Origin: Verrucomicrobiota bacterium
GTDB lineage: Bacteria > Verrucomicrobiota > Kiritimatiellia > JAAZAB01
Direction of reading: 5' to 3'
NCBI GenBank assembly: GCA_018896395.1
Contig: JAHIMN010000032.1
Coordinates: forward strand, 1-12,051
DNA length: 12,051 bases
In this document: positions 5,737-12,051 of the stretch, piece after piece
Position numbering within the stretch: the first letter of the stretch is position 1
How the letters are laid out: each line of letters opens with the position of its first letter
Program-made: the position numbers and the translations under genes
Notes under the pieces: generated by a model
The model's input: only the letters and a program-made list of their open reading frames with translations
The model's database searches: none
Told to the model about the DNA's origin: nothing

Positions 5737-6900
5737 TCAGATCGTCGCGTGCTCGATCCATGCATACAATTCCCGAACGGTGCGTTCGAATACGGCAAAG
5801 CTGTATTGCTCATCGGCCAGTACCTTGGCCCGGCGGGCCAGTTCCTGGCCCTGGTCAGGGTGTTCGATTAGCCGGCGCATGCCGGCGGCAAAGCACTCGG
5901 GCGTCGGCGGCGCCAGCACGGCCATATCGGGGGTCAGTACTTGCGTGTGCGTGGGCAGGTCGGTGGCCAGGATCGGCTTGCCGGACTGCAAATACGAATA
6001 AATTTTCATGGGTGTATTGTTGCCCTGAATGCGCGGCGACACGAGCACGTCGGCCATCGCAAACAGTTCCGCCATCCGGTCAATGGGCCACGGGCCGAGG
6101 AAACGCACATTCTTGCCAAGGCCCACTATGCCGGCTTTCTCCTGGTAATGCCGGATATTAGTCTCTTTGCCGCCGGCGATTACGAGCGCTGCTTGAACGC
6201 CGCTTTTCAGCAGGAGGGCAAAACTAGCAAGCAGGAGATCCAGCCCCTGGTACCGCTCCAGGTTGCCGATATAAAGGAAGCAGGGATGTGGGATGGCGGA
6301 TAACGCCGGCGGGAGTTCCCCTGCGGCTGTCGGAGGTGTCGTGGCCAGTAGCGAAACATCACGCAACAGGCACAGCTTGCGTGGCGCGTAAGGCCGGGCA
6401 ATGTCCGCCAACGCATCGCAGACCGGGACGACCGCCAGCGCGTGGCGGATCGCACGGCCTTCGAACCATTTCAGGATTGGGGAAAACGCTGCCAGGGCCC
6501 GAAACTTTTCGGTCATCTGCTGGGGTAGGGATGAATCCATGTCGAACACGTAGGGTGTGCGCAAGCAGAGGCGGATCAGCATGGCCATAAAAACGGATTC
6601 TTCCACCGCGTGCACCACCTGGTAATGTCCGTGGGCGGCCAGGTGCAGGGCCTTGGCCAGCACGAACACATCACAAACCAGTTTCTTGAACGAAAAACCC
6701 GGCCGGATGCCGCGCATTCCCGGCAGGCGCGGAATGCGGTGCAGGGTAACACCGGGATAGGTTTTCTCGGCACCCTCGTGGAACGTCACCACGTCAACCT
6801 GGTCGCCGCGCCGCGACAGCACCGTGAGCAGGAGATCCACGGCAATTGGCGTACCGCGTTCCTGGTAGAACGGATGTGGGGCCAGGAGAAGAATTTTCAT
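5737..6900 (-). CDS. GT4-type glycosyltransferase (GT-B fold), 387 aa
   Basis: The N-terminal Rossmann half begins MKILLLAPHPFYQERGTPIAV, typical of retaining GT4 enzymes with the acceptor-side glycine/arginine loop (ERGTP). Residues 115-160 (PYVFDMDSSLP ... AVVPVCDALADI) are the usual inter-strand region. The C-terminal nucleotide-sugar half shows LYIGNLERYQGLDLLLASFALL at 209-230, ALVIAGG (238-244) and VRFLGPWP (265-272). Where many GT4 enzymes have an EX7E motif, this protein has PRIQGNNTPMKIYSYLQSGKPIL at 289-311, with Lys299 and no first glutamate, a variant known in some subfamilies. The likely role is transfer of a sugar from an activated donor to a cell-surface glycan, on the cytoplasmic side; donor and acceptor are unknown. 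ATG at 6900 has no clear ribosome site. A radical SAM gene lies upstream in the same direction but 337 bases away. Confidence 0.85.
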   Translation of the reverse strand: MKILLLAPHPFYQERGTPIAVDLLLTVLSRRGDQVDVVTFHEGAEKTYPGVTLHRIPRLPGMRGIRPGFSFKKLVCDVFVLAKALHLAAHGHYQVVHAVEESVFMAMLIRLCLRTPYVFDMDSSLPQQMTEKFRALAAFSPILKWFEGRAIRHALAVVPVCDALADIARPYAPRKLCLLRDVSLLATTPPTAAGELPPALSAIPHPCFLYIGNLERYQGLDLLLASFALLLKSGVQAALVIAGGKETNIRHYQEKAGIVGLGKNVRFLGPWPIDRMAELFAMADVLVSPRIQGNNTPMKIYSYLQSGKPILATDLPTHTQVLTPDMAVLAPPTPECFAAGMRRLIEHPDQGQELARRAKVLADEQYSFAVFERTVRELYAWIEHATI

Positions 6901-7058
6901 AGGCTGGTTGTCTATGGTTTGATTATGACCGTAGCATGCTTATGTTGGCGGAGCAGATGCGCCGTGCATTTCTTTCGAAACGGGCCGGTGATTTTGCCGC
7001 ATCTGCCGGCTTCCGGCACTCGCACGGATACATATCCAGTGCTTCGTGCCGCGTGCCA

Positions 7059-7085
7059 GCATCCCTGTCCCGCATGGCGGGATGC
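7059..7085. repeat. Nested palindrome (GCATCCC/GGGATGC around TCCCGCATGGCGGGA)
   Basis: Two mutually exclusive stems share bases: seven pairs for 7059-7065 with 7079-7085, or six pairs for 7068-7073 with 7077-7082. A related CCCGC/GCGGG hairpin lies 30 bases further at 7112-7125, which suggests a repeat family. Confidence 0.5.
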
Positions 7086-7195
7086 GCCAAACTTACCGAC
7101 CCTTTTCAAATCCCGCAAGAGCGGGCACCGAAATGCACGTCGCGGACGCCATCGCGCCCGCAGCCCCGGCGCGATATCACACCCCCACTGGATGG

Positions 7196-7214
7196 TTAGG
7201 CCTGCCGGGCCTAA
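7196..7214 (-). terminator. Inverted repeat downstream of the radical SAM gene
   Basis: TTAGGCC and GGCCTAA separated by five bases, 23 bases after the radical SAM stop. A seven-pair GC-containing stem could end or protect that transcript, but no T-run follows, so the call is weak. Confidence 0.3.
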
Positions 7215-7237
7215 GTTCATTTTATAGCTCCGATATA

Positions 7238-8260
7238 TCAATTCCGTTCATGGGTCCCCAGCCATTTCCGGAGCCGGCCGTAGCTGAGTAGTTGGTCGGT
7301 CAAAAAGGTGGCCATGTACTGCAGGGGCACGCCGCCGACGGTTTTGCGGCGCAGGCGGTCGCACTTGTGACAAATGGTCAGCGACGCGATGTCCGTGGCA
7401 AACTGCCGGCGCAGTTGCCGGTAAGCCGGACCGTTCCAGATTTCCTTTAGCGATGTTTCCTGGGCGTTACCGAGCTTCAGCACGGCATGAAAATCCTGCG
7501 GGCAGGGCGTGATCGTACCATCGGCGCAAATGACCATGGCGTACCAGGGGAAGGTGCACACGGTACATGGGTGTTGTTCGCTGACCTCGGGCGCTCCTGG
7601 TTCGGCCCAGACGTATTCCTCTTTTTCAATGATTTCATCCACGCCGGCATCCAAAAACTGCTGGCGCAGGGCCTGCACTGCGGCGGAATCGCCCTCGGCA
7701 TCCTGGTTCCGAAAGCGGATTTTTTCGATGACCACGTACGGTTTTTTTCTGGCCCCCTCGCGGCGGAGCGCGACGAGGCGCAGAATATTATCCCGCGTTT
7801 TCTCGAAAGTGGCGCCCACGCGCACCCGCTCGTAGGTTTCCCTGGTGAATCCGTCGAATGAAAACGAGACCAGGTCGAGACCGGCCTCCAACAGACGGCG
7901 TGCCTTGACCTCATCCAGCAGGGTGCCGTTGGTATGGAAGCGGACTTTGAGCCTGGCTGCCTTGGCGTAACGGATCATGTCAAAAAGCGCCGGATTCATC
8001 AGGGGTTCACCCCGGTGATGGAGATTGATGTCGAGGGCGAAATGGCGGGCTTGATCAATGATCTTTTGAAACAGTGCCAGGGGCATAAGGCCCTTGTCGG
8101 CGGCGGCCACGTCTTTATTGGGGCACATGACGCACCGCAGGTTACAGCAACTGGCCGTTTCGATCCACAGGCGCAGAGGCAGGTAATGGAGCGCCGCCTG
8201 CCGGCGCCGGTAGGCCAGGTAAATCCGGCCCATGCGGCCCATTTTTAAAATCGGTTTCAT
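7238..8260 (-). CDS. Radical SAM/SPASM domain protein, 340 aa
   Basis: Residues 39-46 carry the CNLRCVMC motif (CX3CX2C: Cys39, Cys43, Cys46) that holds the SAM-cleaving 4Fe-4S cluster. The core continues with the HHRGEPLMNP segment (81-90; the GGE-type SAM motif as GEP), FHTNGTLL (108-115) and LVSFSFDGFTRETYERVR (130-147), all typical. A C-terminal SPASM-type domain has Cys232, Cys235, Cys245, Cys253, Cys297 and Cys300, with ADGTITPCPQDF and LGNAQETSLKEIWNGPAYRQLR placed as in known members, so it should bind one or more auxiliary clusters. The family includes peptide-modifying and sugar/lipid-locus enzymes; the substrate cannot be read from sequence. No small precursor peptide gene is visible beside it. 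Its neighbours are glycosyltransferases, so a role in a surface-glycan locus is a reasonable inference. ATG 8260 has no obvious ribosome site, but its position fits the family start. Confidence 0.9.
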   Translation of the reverse strand: MKPILKMGRMGRIYLAYRRRQAALHYLPLRLWIETASCCNLRCVMCPNKDVAAADKGLMPLALFQKIIDQARHFALDINLHHRGEPLMNPALFDMIRYAKAARLKVRFHTNGTLLDEVKARRLLEAGLDLVSFSFDGFTRETYERVRVGATFEKTRDNILRLVALRREGARKKPYVVIEKIRFRNQDAEGDSAAVQALRQQFLDAGVDEIIEKEEYVWAEPGAPEVSEQHPCTVCTFPWYAMVICADGTITPCPQDFHAVLKLGNAQETSLKEIWNGPAYRQLRRQFATDIASLTICHKCDRLRRKTVGGVPLQYMATFLTDQLLSYGRLRKWLGTHERN

Positions 8261-8283
8261 GTGTGTACGATAACGAAAACCGG

Positions 8284-8310
8284 ATCATAGTTAAACAGTA
8301 AAATTGTTAA
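8284..8310 (-). promoter_or_regulatory. Putative promoter of the radical SAM gene
   Basis: On the minus strand TTAACA (8305-8310) and TATGAT (8284-8289), each five of six to consensus, are separated by 15 bases, slightly short. Transcription would start about 15-20 bases before the ATG at 8260. Confidence 0.4.
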
Positions 8311-8318
8311 CGCTGTTT
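8293..8318. promoter_or_regulatory. Dyad AAACAG-N14-CTGTTT in the divergent promoter region
   Basis: Perfect six-base arms, 20 bases centre to centre (about two helical turns), overlap the minus-strand -35 and end two bases before the plus-strand -35. This is a fitting place for a regulator that controls both genes. No regulator gene lies next to it. Confidence 0.35.
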
Positions 8319-8320
8319 GC

Positions 8321-8348
8321 TTTACATGCACAGCCGAACTTGCATAAT
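8321..8348 (+). promoter_or_regulatory. Putative promoter of the membrane glycosyltransferase
   Basis: TTTACA (8321-8326) and CATAAT (8343-8348), each five of six to consensus, are separated by 16 bases; a TG stands directly before the -10. The leader would be about 80 bases and includes a CACGG-ATTT-CCGTG hairpin at 8366-8379. Confidence 0.5.
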
Positions 8349-8374
8349 CTGGAGCGGCGAAGAAACACGGATTT

Positions 8375-8404
8375 CCGTGAACCTATCAACCGTGAACCGT
8401 TGAA
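8375..8404. repeat. Two-copy 15-base tandem repeat in the 5' leader
   Basis: CCGTGAACCTATCAA (8375-8389) is followed by CCGTGAACCGTTGAA (8390-8404), 12 of 15 bases identical, and a shorter trace (CCATG) follows. It lies in the untranslated leader of the plus-strand gene. Confidence 0.5.
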
Positions 8405-8425
8405 CCATGCCCGGATTTATCTGCC

Positions 8426-8430
8426 GGAGG
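8426..8430 (+). promoter_or_regulatory. Ribosome binding site selecting a TTG start
   Basis: GGAGG stands four bases before TTG at 8435. The in-frame ATGs at 8456 and 8462 have no such site, so TTG is the likelier start. Confidence 0.6.
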
Positions 8431-8434
8431 AAGA

Positions 8435-11400
8435 TTGAACACGGCTAAAAATGCCATGGAAATGTTGCCCGGACAACCGAGCCGCCTGCACCGCTGGGCT
8501 TTGCTCCTCGTCTGTCTGGCGGCCTTTGGCTTGCGCTTTCAGGGCATCAACTGGCCCGCCTTTCATCCCGATGAACATCCCATTGGCGCGTGGGTGGATA
8601 AAGCCGCGCGCGGCGTGTCCCAGAAAGACAAGCTTTACGCCCATGGTTTTTTTCACATGGTCAAGCCGGCCATCTGGATCAGCCGGGGACTCGATTACAC
8701 CTCGAACGCTTTCGCGTTTCAGCGTGGCCTGAAAGACCGTGTGCGCCGCACCGAGGATAACGCCATCATGGTGGCGCGGTGGTTCAATGTCTGGGCGGGC
8801 ACGCTGGTCTGCCTGGCGGGCTACCTGCTGGTCCGGCGCATCACCCGCTCGCCCTGGGCGGGCGTGTTCGGCGCGGCCTTGCTGGGGCTGGCCCAGTATC
8901 CGGTTGAACACAGCCACTACGGTGAAACCGATATCGCCATGCTATTGACCCTCACGACGACACTGTGGTTGATAGCCGTAACGGTGGAGACCCGCAGAAG
9001 GCTCGTCTTTGTGCTGGCCGCCCTGGTCGGCGGATTTGCCGCCGGCACCAAGTTCACGCTCTTTTTGCTTCTGCCGGTGATCCTGGCGCTGAGCGTAACC
9101 TTCGATCCGCGGTCACTGTCGCTGAGGGCGTGTGTCCGTACCGGCGGCCTGGTCCTCGCCGGATTAGTTTGTTTCCTGCTGGGTTTTTTGCTGGCCATGC
9201 CCGAGGCCGCGGACGTGGGCTGGTTTTTCAAGGGTTTGGCGTATGAGAAAGCACGGGTATTCGGCGAAACCGCGTTGAACTTGGGCCCGCTCCGGGGGGA
9301 CAAGCAGGTCAGGTATATGGTACATGCCCGGGAATTCCTGGAGTATCTGAACACGCTGGGGTGGGGCTGGCTGGTGCTGGCGGTTGTCGGCTTGCCCTGC
9401 TCTGCACTTCGCGCCTTCCGCCGGTTCTGGACGGTCACCCTGCTGTTTCCCATCCTTTTCCTGATCTACTGGATTTACCAGGCGCCATGGGTGCGCAGCC
9501 AGGAATTCATGGCGTTTCTGCCGGGTTTCGCCGTGCTGGCGGCCCTGCCACTCATCATGCTCTGGCGGTCCGGCCCGGGCTTCCGGCGTCTGGCCATCCT
9601 GATTCTGGCCGCGGTCGCCCTGATGGCCAACGGGATCAACGGCTGTCGGACGGCCTCGCTCTTCGGCTGGACCGATACACGCCTATTGGCCAAACAATGG
9701 CTACAAACCCACTTGCCGGCGCAACGTACGATTGCCACCGAGAACTATGCCGACCCTGCCTGGGCTGATATCGACAGCTTACCCGTGTGCATTAATAAAG
9801 TTGAGAAAACCGGTTGGGCTTTTTTGGTGGCACGGGACACGGATTACCTTCTGCGCACAGCCAGCAATTCCGGGCGCGGGTTGCGAAATCCGCTGACGGA
9901 CACCCTGTATCCGGCTCCGCAAAAATTGTTTGATGAATTTATCCGGAACAGCGAACGACTCCGCGTGTGGGCGCCCTTGCCGCCGCAGGGCCTGGCCACA
10001 TTTGTGTCACCCGCCATCGAACTTTACGGTTTGAAGATTTATCCCCGTGAACACAAAATCAACCTTGAACTGCCCCAACCGCTTTGGTTGAACAATTATT
10101 ATGACAGTGAAAAAGGACGCCAGACTTTTTTCCCCGTGGGCCGTAAACTGGGCGCGGCCACGGGAATCCTGATTGATTGCCTGCCGCGCACCATCGCCAT
10201 TGGCGGGCCGGAGGCGCCGCAGGGTCCCATTTACCTCATCTTCAACACGGCCGAGCGCTCGGCCACCATCAGCATCCGGGGATTCGGGCAGACGCGGCGC
10301 GCGGTGCTGAGTCCCTATGACGCAGTCATCGTGCCCCTGGAACGTTCCCCTTGGCGTCCGTGCCTGAGCCAGTTCGAGGAAATCACGCTTCGCACGGAGC
10401 GCGTCAAGGATATTCTTTACATCCCCTGCTTCGTGCGCGTGGCGTTCAGTCCGTCGGAGGCGGTGCGCTATTGCCTGGACCTGGACGCCGAAGAGGCCGT
10501 CTGGAAAACATTTTCCGAACAGGATTTGGCGCGCATGTGCGATCCGGCCACGGCCTATCTCCTGGCCGTGCGGAGCGCGCGCTGGGCTTTGGCGGAGCAA
10601 CTGGAAGCGGCGGCGGACCGTGTCGCGACAGCGCTGACAACAATAGCGCGCGCCGACCCGGGCACGGTGCGCATCAACGGCAACAGCGGGTATTATTACA
10701 ACGAGTTCGCCCGGGCCCGGATGGACGAGGCGCCGCGCGATATTATCAGCCTGCGCGAGGAGCGCGATGCCCGGCTGATTGTTAAGGAGACTACGACGAA
10801 AGATTGTCTGAACATGACCGAGCCGGTCCAGCCGGCGCCGGAACCCTCGCCGCTCTACGAAGCCGTCCTGCAGTTGCCCGTGCGCCTGGCCCGGGGGCGC
10901 TACACGTTTTGCGGCGAAGTTATGGCCAAGGTTGATGGGTCAACCAACGTGACATCGGATGCCGTGTTCGAGTTCCATTTTGGCCAGCCGGAACAGCGCA
11001 TCGCGCGCCATGGGCCGAGCCACCCGGATATGTGGGCTCCCATTGCGTTCGAATTCCAGGTGGCACGGGAGATCCAGCCCCGGTTTATTGTGCGCACCCA
11101 TACGCCGGCGCGACTCTATTTCCGCAACACGGAAATCCGCTGGAGCCTGTCGTCTGCCTTGGCCTCGGTGAGGAGTGATTTGGCCGTGGCGCGTGCGGCG
11201 CAGGCGATAGCCGGCGGAAAATACGCAGACGCCCTGCGGTGCCTGGCCGGTCTCGACCCGCAGAAGTCCCGCTGGAACGAACTGGAGATCCGGCAGTTGG
11301 ATCTGGCGGCAGCGTGCGGGCGGGGAGGTCAGGAAGCAAGTTGGCAAGCAGCCCGGCGTTTGCTTGAACTGGCCCCCGGGGATTATGCAAGCCTGCAGGC

Positions 11401-11842
11401 GCTGGCGGAAACGAATCCGGCGTTCCAGGCTGTGGTGACCGAACTGGCCGCCAATTTAAAAGCGCCCGTTGAGTTTGGCGCCCACATGAACCTGGTGGGC
11501 TTTATTCTGCATCCCACCGGACAAAAGGTGCGCTGCGTCTGGGAAGCCAAAAAGAATGAAACGCCACCCATGGCGGTGAGCTTCTGGATCCGGCGTCACG
11601 GCGAATGGCGCAAGAAACAGGTGCGACTCTTGAGCGACCGGCAATGGCTGGCCAAGGGCGAACGCGTAACCGTGGAGGTTAAACTTAGCGATGCGTTCGC
11701 CGGTTATACGCCGGATACCATGGCGCTGGGTCTCGAAACTGCCGTGCAGTGGCATCCGGGCGCCTTGCCCGTGGCTGGAAGCCGGGAACCGGTCGTGCCG
11801 TTGAGCGAACTGGTGCGGCGGGCCGGGCCAAGCCGGCTTTAA
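8435..11842 (+). CDS. GT-C (PMT/ArnT-like) membrane glycosyltransferase with large C-terminal region, 1135 aa
   Basis: Residues 1-400 are a polytopic membrane part with about ten hydrophobic segments (near 21-37, 117-133, 140-155, 166-184, 189-222, 236-254, 307-325, 331-349, 358-377 and 384-400). The first non-cytoplasmic loop has HPDEHP at 44-49, the acidic motif used by PMT/GT39-type enzymes that take sugars from polyprenyl-phosphate donors. A second conserved spot, HYGETDIAMLL (161-171), is in the usual place. Such enzymes glycosylate proteins or lipids on the outer face of the inner membrane; the acceptor is unknown. Residues 401-1135 are a soluble part about twice the size of the membrane domain and far longer than in common family members. 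It has a beta-rich segment around 807-905 (YEAVLQLPVRLARGRYTFCGEV) that resembles a sandwich fold, and a helical, TPR-like segment around 910-990 (LAVARAAQAIAGGKYADALRCLAGL). The start is TTG with a GGAGG site. Confidence 0.85.
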   Translation: MNTAKNAMEMLPGQPSRLHRWALLLVCLAAFGLRFQGINWPAFHPDEHPIGAWVDKAARGVSQKDKLYAHGFFHMVKPAIWISRGLDYTSNAFAFQRGLKDRVRRTEDNAIMVARWFNVWAGTLVCLAGYLLVRRITRSPWAGVFGAALLGLAQYPVEHSHYGETDIAMLLTLTTTLWLIAVTVETRRRLVFVLAALVGGFAAGTKFTLFLLLPVILALSVTFDPRSLSLRACVRTGGLVLAGLVCFLLGFLLAMPEAADVGWFFKGLAYEKARVFGETALNLGPLRGDKQVRYMVHAREFLEYLNTLGWGWLVLAVVGLPCSALRAFRRFWTVTLLFPILFLIYWIYQAPWVRSQEFMAFLPGFAVLAALPLIMLWRSGPGFRRLAILILAAVALMANGINGCRTASLFGWTDTRLLAKQWLQTHLPAQRTIATENYADPAWADIDSLPVCINKVEKTGWAFLVARDTDYLLRTASNSGRGLRNPLTDTLYPAPQKLFDEFIRNSERLRVWAPLPPQGLATFVSPAIELYGLKIYPREHKINLELPQPLWLNNYYDSEKGRQTFFPVGRKLGAATGILIDCLPRTIAIGGPEAPQGPIYLIFNTAERSATISIRGFGQTRRAVLSPYDAVIVPLERSPWRPCLSQFEEITLRTERVKDILYIPCFVRVAFSPSEAVRYCLDLDAEEAVWKTFSEQDLARMCDPATAYLLAVRSARWALAEQLEAAADRVATALTTIARADPGTVRINGNSGYYYNEFARARMDEAPRDIISLREERDARLIVKETTTKDCLNMTEPVQPAPEPSPLYEAVLQLPVRLARGRYTFCGEVMAKVDGSTNVTSDAVFEFHFGQPEQRIARHGPSHPDMWAPIAFEFQVAREIQPRFIVRTHTPARLYFRNTEIRWSLSSALASVRSDLAVARAAQAIAGGKYADALRCLAGLDPQKSRWNELEIRQLDLAAACGRGGQEASWQAARRLLELAPGDYASLQALAETNPAFQAVVTELAANLKAPVEFGAHMNLVGFILHPTGQKVRCVWEAKKNETPPMAVSFWIRRHGEWRKKQVRLLSDRQWLAKGERVTVEVKLSDAFAGYTPDTMALGLETAVQWHPGALPVAGSREPVVPLSELVRRAGPSRL

Positions 11843-11863
11843 TAATCTTCAGGAAGCGTGCCC

Positions 11864-12051
11864 CTATAACATTTTCGACCACATCAGGAACAACCGGTGC
11901 TTGTCCCAGATTTCCAGGCGCACCGGTGCGGCGCTGCTTCCTGCCGCCGGCCGTGGCCCGCCCGCAACGCTGGAGCGCCTGCCCACATCGCTGCGCGAAA
12001 TGCTGTGGGCGAGTAGCGACTGCGGCCATGGCCAGCGCCATTCGTAATCAG
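11864..12051 (-). CDS. 3' end of a convergent gene, unidentified (start outside window)
   Basis: On the minus strand one frame is open from the right edge to TAG at 11864-11866, giving 61 full codons. The visible part begins DYEWRWPWPQSLLAHSIS and ends VRLEIWDKHRLFLMWSKML, a natural-looking C terminus rich in Trp. The Pro/Ala/Ser-rich stretch in the middle may be a linker. The stop lies 21 bases from the stop of the membrane glycosyltransferase, a normal spacing for convergent genes. I do not recognise the family. A competing minus-strand frame (11685-12041) runs deep into the glycosyltransferase coding region and has shadow composition, so I prefer this one. Confidence 0.45.
   Translation of the reverse strand, partial: DYEWRWPWPQSLLAHSISRSDVGRRSSVAGGPRPAAGSSAAPVRLEIWDKHRLFLMWSKML

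Larger units (their letters stand above)
6901..7237. other. 337-base non-coding region dense in hairpins
   Basis: I find no convincing gene here on either strand; the long frames have a composition of shadow type. At least five inverted repeats are packed into about 200 bases: 7014-7051 (outer CGGCAC/GTGCCG, inner GCACGGAT/ATCC-a-GTGC), 7059-7085 (outer GCATCCC/GGGATGC, alternative inner TCCCGC-ATG-GCGGGA), 7111-7125 (CCCGC-AAGA-GCGGG), 7151-7175 (ATCGCGCC/GGCGCGAT) and 7196-7214 (TTAGGCC/GGCCTAA). None is followed by a T-run in the minus direction. It looks like a mosaic of REP/BIME-type repeats, though a structured RNA is possible. Confidence 0.55.

Noticed and set aside
6912..7241. Minus-strand 109-codon frame between the GT4 and radical SAM genes
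   Set aside because: It runs through several inverted repeats and has an Arg/Gly/Cys-rich composition; no motif and no family-like segment.
7238..8434. A RiPP-type system with a precursor peptide next to the radical SAM/SPASM gene
   Set aside because: No short frame with a leader-like or Cys-rich core peptide and ribosome site was seen on either side.

Overview
The window looks like a chromosomal segment of a GC-rich, Gram-negative-type bacterium. The gene complement (a six-domain ribosomal protein S1, a TyrZ-type tyrosyl-tRNA synthetase, a GT-C membrane glycosyltransferase with a very large C-terminal region, a HARE-HTH protein with lysine-rich arms, and structured repeat-like intergenic DNA) is what I would expect from a PVC-type lineage (Planctomycetes, Verrucomicrobia, Lentisphaerae, Kiritimatiella relatives). 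That placement is an inference from style, not from a search.

Layout. Positions 1 to about 1900 form an accessory, partly decayed region. It holds the 3' end of a Fic/AlbA_2-type protein on the plus strand, then, on the minus strand, the relic of a tyrosine phosphatase broken over three frames, two small uncharacterised genes (55 and 64 aa) and a HARE-HTH protein. DNA around the HARE gene is visibly AT-richer than the rest. Positions 2047 to 5473 are a core translation block on the minus strand: rpsA, then tyrS, then a small TPR gene whose start overlaps the tyrS stop. Positions 5737 to 8260 hold a GT4-type glycosyltransferase and a radical SAM/SPASM protein, also minus strand, separated by a 337-base non-coding stretch full of hairpins. 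A divergent promoter region (8261 to 8434) leads to a 1135-aa plus-strand membrane glycosyltransferase. A convergent gene enters from the right edge.

How the genes may work together. rpsA, tyrS and the TPR gene lie in the same direction and could share transcripts. The radical SAM/SPASM protein, the GT4 enzyme and the polyprenyl-phosphate-sugar-dependent GT-C enzyme look like parts of surface glycan or glycoprotein work, two of them sharing a divergent control region. The left accessory region looks like a scrap-yard of mobile or defence-associated genes: an SSB-type C-terminal tip is encoded directly behind the HARE stop codon and the phosphatase is dead. I see no tRNA, rRNA, CRISPR array, transposase or integrase. 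I cannot claim a proven new system; the best leads are the small-gene/HARE cluster, the structured gaps and the very long C-terminal region of the membrane glycosyltransferase.
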